Below, one piece after another: positions 59,045 through 64,000 of a stretch of DNA of 64,000 bases. The notes under the pieces were generated by a model. That model did no database searches. It worked only from the letters and a program-made list of their open reading frames with translations, and was not told the DNA's origin. The DNA lies in assembly GCA_964625855.1 (NCBI GenBank), contig CAZVFC010000017.1, positions 1 to 64,000 on the forward strand, written 5' to 3'. Origin of the DNA: JAPLUA01 sp964625855 (lineage in GTDB: Bacteria; Verrucomicrobiota; Verrucomicrobiia; Limisphaerales; UBA8199). Both the position numbers and the translations under genes were made by a program. The first letter of the stretch is position 1, and every line of letters starts with the position of its first letter.

Positions 59045-62000
59045 ATGCACACAACAGATTACAGCGCCAGGTTTTTCAGGCGCGGCACCAGGGGGTTGTT
59101 GCTTGGCTTGTTGCTGCTGGCCGGGCCGGCCTGGGCCAGCGACGACCAACTCATCTTCACCGAGTACACCAACGTCCTCTGGGGCACGCGCACTTACAAT
59201 AACGGCTGGCAGGACTGGGGCGGGGTCCCGTTCTATATCACGAACAATCCGGTCCATTCGGGCACCAAGGCATTATGCCTGACGCCGAACGGAACCTCCC
59301 AGGCGTTGCGTTTCGTCCACGGCGCCTTTGACACCTCGATCTACACCAACCTGACGTTCTGGATCAACGGCGGCGCCAACGGCGGCCAGGCCCTCTCGGT
59401 CGGCGCCACCTTAGGGGGAGCGGAGCAAGGCACCCAGAGCGTCGGCCCTGCGCCGACCAATTCATGGAAACAAGTGACCCTCTCGCTGGCTTCCCTGGGC
59501 GTTGCCAATAAGACCAACTTCGACGGTCTGTACTTCCATTTGAGTTCCAGTGCCGTCCAGCCGCCGATTTACCTGGATGACATCTCCCTCGGCGCCGCGG
59601 TCCCTCCGTCCACAATTCATCTGAGCGTCAACGCCGCCCAGACGGTGCGCACGGTGGATGCAAAGGTCTTTGGCATCAACCAGGTCGCCTGGGACGGCAA
59701 CGTGGACCACGCGGCGTCCATGGCGCTGATGAACGAGCTGGGCAACCCATGCCTGCGCTGGCCGGGCGGCAGTTGGGGCGACGGCTATCACTGGACCAAC
59801 GAGAACGTGATGTCCGGCTCCACTTACCGAAACTGGGGCTCTTTCTCCGCCAACTTCATCCGGCTGGCTACCAACACCCACGCCCAGGCCTTTATCATCT
59901 GCAATTACGGCAGCAGCGACGCCGATGAGGCCGCTTATGGGGTTCGTATGTTCAATATCACCAACCACTGCAACTTCAAGTATTGGGAGATTGGCAATGA
60001 GGTCGGAGGCAGTTGGGAAATGGACTGGAACACCAACGCCCCTTGGGTAGCGCATGATCCCTGGACCTACGCCATGCGCTTCACCAACTACGTTGCCAAA
60101 ATGAAGGCGGCCGATCCGACCATTAAAATCGGCGCCGTGGTTGACGTTACTGAGGACGGCACCGTCAACAACTACAACCATCCGGTGGTGAACCCGCGCA
60201 CCGGCGCCACCCACTACGGTTGGACCCCGGTCATGCTCACCTACATGCGCAGCAACAATTGCCTGCCGGACTTCGTGATCGTACACAAGTACCCGCCGAC
60301 TGATGGGGACACCGGCAATTTGCTCTATTACAGTACCTGGAAGAGTGACATCGCGGGCGTGCGCCAGATGCTCAACGATTACCTGGGCAGCGCCGCAACC
60401 AATATCACCATCGAAAACACCGAAAGCGGCACCGGCGGCGATAAGCAATGCGTCAGCATCGTCGGCGGCCTCCAGTACGCCGATAGCGTCGGCCAGATCA
60501 TGCAGACCGAAGCCAACTCCCGGGTCTGGTGGGACACCCGCAATGGCCAGAGCAGTGTCGCCAACTGCGACAACGCGCTTTACGGTTGGCGCAGGGATGG
60601 TTCCGGTAATTTTTACAACGACGGAGGCATCGTGTATAACCAGGGTTATCCCACCAATCGTTATCCGACGGCTTGGGTCGCCAAGCTCTTGACCCGCTTT
60701 GCTGCCGGCGGCGACCAGGTGGTCAGCGCCGGCACGGATTACCCCTTGTTGGCTTCATACGCCGTCAAGCGCACCAATGGTTCCCTGTCGCTGCTGGTCC
60801 TTAACAAGAGCTCCTCGTCCTCGCTCAACGCGGCGATTGCCCTCTCGGGTTACACCCCGCTGCCCAATGCCACAGTCTATTCCTACGGCATCCCCCAGGA
60901 TGAGACCGCGCGCACCAATGGCCCCGTGCAGAACCTCGACATCGCCACCAACAGTATTTCGTCCGCGGGCACCAGCTTCAGCTACACTTTCCCGCCCTAC
61001 TCGGCGACGGTGCTGGCGCTTGCCGGCAACACGACCAACACCCTCCTGGCATCCTCGGCCAATCCCTCCATTTACGGCAGTTCGGTGATGTTCACCGCCA
61101 CCGTTACGACCAACGGCGTTGTGGCGGCAAATGCCTCCGGCACCGTCACCTTCCAGGACGCGGGCAACATCATCGGCACAGGCACGGTCAGCGGCGGTCA
61201 GGCCACTTTGGGCATCAGTTCGCTCTCGGCCGGCACTCATTCTATCACCGCCGCCTACAGCGGCGATGCCCGCTACCCCGCCAACACCTCCAGCGTCCTT
61301 TCGCAAGTGGTCAATCCCCGGCCGGTGGTGCTTTCGGGCAGCAAGGTGTATGACGGGACCACCAACATCTCGGCGGCCAACCTCTCCATCGCCAACCTCG
61401 TGGGCGCGGACAGCGTCACCTTGAGTGGTGCCGGTGTGCTGGCCTCGAAGGACGTCGGCTCGCAGGCCATTGCGCCCACCACGCTGACCTACCTGACACC
61501 GGGACTGGTCCAAATCAGTTGGGCGGGTTGGAACTCCTGGGGCCTCTACCCATGGTTCAACACGCCCCCGAACTTCGGCAATGCCATGATTTGCGTGCTA
61601 GCCACGCGCAACACCGCCGGCAACGGCTTTGTCAACAGCGTCTCCTTCCCGGATGTCAAAAACTTCACCAGGGTCGCCCAGGCGGTCAATGCGGGCGGCG
61701 TGACCTGCGAAATCTGGTATTGCCCCAGCGTGAGATCCACCAACAACTTGCTCACGGTCTCGTTTAGCAACCCCAACACCAACGCGGTCTGCCTTGTGGC
61801 CGAGTACACCAACCTGGTGGCTGCTGGCGCGCTGGATCAAATCGCCGGGGCCGCCAACACGGGCACGGCCGCCGTGACCGGCACCACGCCCACCACGACG
61901 CTGGCCAACGAGCTATGGGTTGGCGGCATCGGCTACGCCAACACGAACGCGCTCACCAGCATCTTGAACGGGTTCACTGATCTTGCGACCCAAAGCTCGT

Positions 62001-62692
62001 ATTACCCCGCCAGCAACGGTGTGAATCAGGTCACACTCCATCTCCTGACGAAAGCGGCGACGGCGACTGGTACAGCCAGCTCGGGCGGCACCATTGGCGC
62101 TTCCCAGAAGTGGGCCGGGGCGATCGCCACTTTCAGAGCGGTGAGCGTTCCCAGCGGGCTGACGCTGGCCGGCCCGGCAGCAGCCAATTACACCCTCACC
62201 GGCGCGACTGGCACGGCCACGGTCACCCCGGCTCCTTCGAGTCTGTTGTTGAGCTCGTCGGCCAATCCTTCTCAGCAGGGTTCGAACGTGACCTTCACGG
62301 CCACGGTCAGTTCCGCGGTGGACACGCCCTCGGGGGCGGTGGTGTTCCAGGCCAACGGAGTGGCCTTTAGCACAAACACCCTGGGTAGCGGCGTTGCGTC
62401 AGCCGCTTACAGTCTGCTGCCGGCGGGGACCAACACCGTTGCGGCGCAATTCGCCGCTCAGGGCAATTACCAGGCCAGCAGCGGCAGCCTCCAGCAGGCG
62501 GTTCGCCTGACCAGCTTTGTCTTGAGCAGCACTCGGGACGGCTCCCAACTGACCTTGAGCTGGCCCCCTGGCGGGCTGCTGCTGCAAGCGCCCACAGTTA
62601 ACGGCCCCTGGACCACCAACACGATTGGGGCGAGTTCCTGCAGCATCACGCCAACAGGGGGCATGCAATTCTTCAGGGCGCTTGTTCCGTGA
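59045..62692 (+). CDS. Large exported glycosidase-like protein with Ig and split YDG domains
   Basis: A 1215-residue protein with signal peptide (RRGTRGLLLGLLLLAGPAWA). Order: beta-sandwich/CBM-like region to about 185; a clan GH-A barrel (about 190-550) with acid/base Glu319 in FKYWEIGNEVGG and nucleophile candidate Glu457 or Glu460 in ITIENTESG, like alpha-L-arabinofuranosidases; a beta domain to 670; an Ig-like repeat (about 670-759); the first part of a YDG domain (KVYDGTTNISAAN); an unrelated inserted beta domain (about 815-1034); the rest of YDG (GLTLAGPAAANYTLTG); a second Ig-like repeat and a short C-terminal domain. A GTG at 58967 is in frame, but ATG 59045 suits the leader. The next gene overlaps by four bases. 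Confidence 0.78.
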   Translation: MHTTDYSARFFRRGTRGLLLGLLLLAGPAWASDDQLIFTEYTNVLWGTRTYNNGWQDWGGVPFYITNNPVHSGTKALCLTPNGTSQALRFVHGAFDTSIYTNLTFWINGGANGGQALSVGATLGGAEQGTQSVGPAPTNSWKQVTLSLASLGVANKTNFDGLYFHLSSSAVQPPIYLDDISLGAAVPPSTIHLSVNAAQTVRTVDAKVFGINQVAWDGNVDHAASMALMNELGNPCLRWPGGSWGDGYHWTNENVMSGSTYRNWGSFSANFIRLATNTHAQAFIICNYGSSDADEAAYGVRMFNITNHCNFKYWEIGNEVGGSWEMDWNTNAPWVAHDPWTYAMRFTNYVAKMKAADPTIKIGAVVDVTEDGTVNNYNHPVVNPRTGATHYGWTPVMLTYMRSNNCLPDFVIVHKYPPTDGDTGNLLYYSTWKSDIAGVRQMLNDYLGSAATNITIENTESGTGGDKQCVSIVGGLQYADSVGQIMQTEANSRVWWDTRNGQSSVANCDNALYGWRRDGSGNFYNDGGIVYNQGYPTNRYPTAWVAKLLTRFAAGGDQVVSAGTDYPLLASYAVKRTNGSLSLLVLNKSSSSSLNAAIALSGYTPLPNATVYSYGIPQDETARTNGPVQNLDIATNSISSAGTSFSYTFPPYSATVLALAGNTTNTLLASSANPSIYGSSVMFTATVTTNGVVAANASGTVTFQDAGNIIGTGTVSGGQATLGISSLSAGTHSITAAYSGDARYPANTSSVLSQVVNPRPVVLSGSKVYDGTTNISAANLSIANLVGADSVTLSGAGVLASKDVGSQAIAPTTLTYLTPGLVQISWAGWNSWGLYPWFNTPPNFGNAMICVLATRNTAGNGFVNSVSFPDVKNFTRVAQAVNAGGVTCEIWYCPSVRSTNNLLTVSFSNPNTNAVCLVAEYTNLVAAGALDQIAGAANTGTAAVTGTTPTTTLANELWVGGIGYANTNALTSILNGFTDLATQSSYYPASNGVNQVTLHLLTKAATATGTASSGGTIGASQKWAGAIATFRAVSVPSGLTLAGPAAANYTLTGATGTATVTPAPSSLLLSSSANPSQQGSNVTFTATVSSAVDTPSGAVVFQANGVAFSTNTLGSGVASAAYSLLPAGTNTVAAQFAAQGNYQASSGSLQQAVRLTSFVLSSTRDGSQLTLSWPPGGLLLQAPTVNGPWTTNTIGASSCSITPTGGMQFFRALVP

Positions 62693-63675
62693 AAGAATGG
62701 AGAAAAGAGAAGTCGGTGGCAGGGCCGAGTTGGGCCCGGAACGTGACAACCGGTTTACTGGTGTTCCTCACTGCACTGGCGTTCGCGCAGGAAGAGCCCG
62801 AAGAGGTTTCGCCGGCGCGCGCCCGCGCCAATTTCGGCCGCCAGATTGTGCTCGCGGCGGATGACGTGCGCGCGTTTGCCGACGCGCCGGCGGGATTTGA
62901 CCAGCCACCGACGAACGGCATCGCCGGACGCACGGAAGTGTTCGAATACGATTCCACCGTCACCGGCAAACGGCGCAAGGCCGTCGTTTATCTCCCGCCG
63001 AACTATTCGCCCGCCAGACAATATCCCGTGCTGTTCCTGCTGCATGGCATCGGCGGCAACGAATGGGAGTGGAAGGGTTACATCCACGCGGACGTGGTCG
63101 TTGACAATCTGATCACAGCCGGGAAAGCCGTGCCGATGATTGTCGTGATGCCCAATGGCCGCGCGCTTCCGGACGACAGCGTGCCGCCGCCGGACAAAAC
63201 CTTTTCCCCGCAGAACGCCGCGGGTTTCGGGAAGTTCGAGCGCGATTTGCTCGACTGCCTGATCCCCGCCGTTCAGGCGAAATATTCCGTCAGGACGAAC
63301 CGTGAGCATCGGGCCATTGCCGGGCTTTCGATGGGCGGGGGTCAGTCCCTCAACTTCGGGCTTGGCCACCTCGATACATTCGCGTGGATCGGCGGATTTT
63401 CGTCGGCCCCCAACACCAAGCCGCCCGCCGAGCTCCTGCCCGATCCGGCCAGCGCCCGGAACCAGTTGAAGCTTCTCTACCTTTCCTGCGGCAACAAGGA
63501 TGGCCTCATCAGCATCTCACAAGGCGTCCACAGATACCTGAAACAGCACGAGGTTCTTCATGTTTGGCACGTGGACGACCACGGCCACGACGGCGGGACG
63601 TGGGCAAGCAACCTCTATCAATTCGCGCAGCGCCTCTTTAAGCAGGCACCCGGTCTGAAAGATGACGAATCATGA
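62689..63675 (+). CDS. Exported alpha/beta-hydrolase esterase (CE1/feruloyl-esterase-like)
   Basis: A 328-residue protein with a signal peptide (TTGLLVFLTALAFAQ). The alpha/beta-hydrolase nucleophile elbow is GLSMGGGQS (Ser in GxSxG), with YPVLFLLHGIGGNEWEW forming the oxyanion region and His in VDDHGHDGGTW completing the triad. It resembles CE1 enzymes that remove acyl or feruloyl groups from xylan. The GTG start overlaps the stop of the upstream arabinofuranosidase-like gene (GTGA), which fits a joint role in hemicellulose breakdown outside the cell. Confidence 0.85.
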   Translation: MKEWRKEKSVAGPSWARNVTTGLLVFLTALAFAQEEPEEVSPARARANFGRQIVLAADDVRAFADAPAGFDQPPTNGIAGRTEVFEYDSTVTGKRRKAVVYLPPNYSPARQYPVLFLLHGIGGNEWEWKGYIHADVVVDNLITAGKAVPMIVVMPNGRALPDDSVPPPDKTFSPQNAAGFGKFERDLLDCLIPAVQAKYSVRTNREHRAIAGLSMGGGQSLNFGLGHLDTFAWIGGFSSAPNTKPPAELLPDPASARNQLKLLYLSCGNKDGLISISQGVHRYLKQHEVLHVWHVDDHGHDGGTWASNLYQFAQRLFKQAPGLKDDES

Positions 63676-63740
63676 GAACGGACGAGAAAGCACTTGCCAG
63701 CCTCCAAGGCGCAGTTGCGGTGGGCCGCCAGAGGAACGAG

Positions 63741-64000
63741 CTATGAGGGGTCCGTGCGGAGGAGGTGGCGGAGGCCGTGCTTGGTTGCGTAAATATGGCG
63801 GTCCTGGACGCCGCAGGTGGTTTCAAAATTATGAATTATGGTCTGATCTTCGCCGTGCTTCTTGGGGTCATAGGGATACTCAAGGAACTGGAGCCCGTTG
63901 GCAAACTCGAGTGCGGGTTCGGCGCGCAGTTGGATCGGCTTTCCCTCGAGGGTTTCTGCCGGAAGTCCATTAGCCTTGGGCGGAAGGGCACGAATACTCC
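63741..64000 (-). CDS. 3' end of an unidentified gene running off the window
   Basis: A minus-strand frame is open from the right edge to TAG at 63741-63743 and encodes about 85 residues, including LRAEPALEFANGLQFLEYPY, DPKKHGEDQTIIHNFETTCG and VQDRHIYATKHGLRHLLRTD. Composition and codon use are protein-like and no stop interrupts it. The start is outside the window. I do not recognise the family. It is convergent with the esterase gene. Confidence 0.6.
   Translation of the reverse strand, partial: SIRALPPKANGLPAETLEGKPIQLRAEPALEFANGLQFLEYPYDPKKHGEDQTIIHNFETTCGVQDRHIYATKHGLRHLLRTDPS

Overview
The window reads as chromosomal DNA of a GC-rich, free-living member of the Verrucomicrobiota (Limisphaerales/Pedosphaera-like). 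This is an inference. It rests on two DUF1549/DUF1553 + DUF1501 'planctomycete-type' cytochrome modules, a PEP-CTERM protein, large secreted RCC1/Ig/YDG proteins with C-terminal domains typical of that phylum, orphan NtrC-type regulators, and many intergenic palindromes and short tandem repeats. I saw no rRNA, tRNA, CRISPR array, transposase or integrase.

Layout. 1-5.3 kb: secreted glycosidase-like protein, ispF, a small unknown gene, a class-I amidotransferase and two orphan response regulators in one tight + strand run. 5.3-16.2 kb: epimerase, M3 peptidase, ROK-like protein, PIG-L deacetylase, guanine deaminase, nadA, CDF transporter and a second NtrC-type regulator. 16.2-20 kb: a ten-haem cytochrome and a three-haem peroxidase. 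20-26.6 kb: an atypical GapN-like dehydrogenase, then a coupled operon of two related membrane proteins, a PadR repressor and a HAAS-membrane-VIT-PEP-CTERM protein. 26.8-31 kb: envelope and translation housekeeping (uppP, LysM protein, prmC, murA). 31-38.7 kb: RCC1/Ig protein, a MazF-like orphan, half of an ORF6N gene and the first DUF1549/DUF1501 module.

38.9-45.4 kb is the most unusual part: a minus-strand array grown on the wreck of a type I restriction locus. An hsdR missing its Walker A segment and most of its helicase, a DUF1016 nuclease, and an hsdS collapsed to its first ~36 and last ~15 codons are followed by a damaged AAA+ ATPase and three different PD-(D/E)XK-like genes. The 3' end of hsdS recurs after each cargo gene as a 14-48 codon mini-ORF whose start and stop touch the neighbouring genes, so the region looks like serial insertion or recombination of defence cargo at the hsdS 3' end. 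A sixth, shorter hsdS-like scrap forms the 5' end of a chimeric gene at 39.5 kb.

46.6-54.1 kb: PL5-type lyase, methyltransferase, hicBA and the second DUF1549/DUF1501 module. 54.3-64 kb: a palindrome related to one at 31.1 kb, a more AT-rich radical-SAM gene, the complementary half of ORF6N, vapB with a gutted vapC, an XRE/ImmA pair between two ~200 bp direct repeats, a large glycosidase-like protein with a split YDG domain, an esterase, and the 3' end of an unknown gene. Internal deletions in hsdR, hsdS, ORF6N and vapC suggest that accessory genes here decay by recombination between short repeats.
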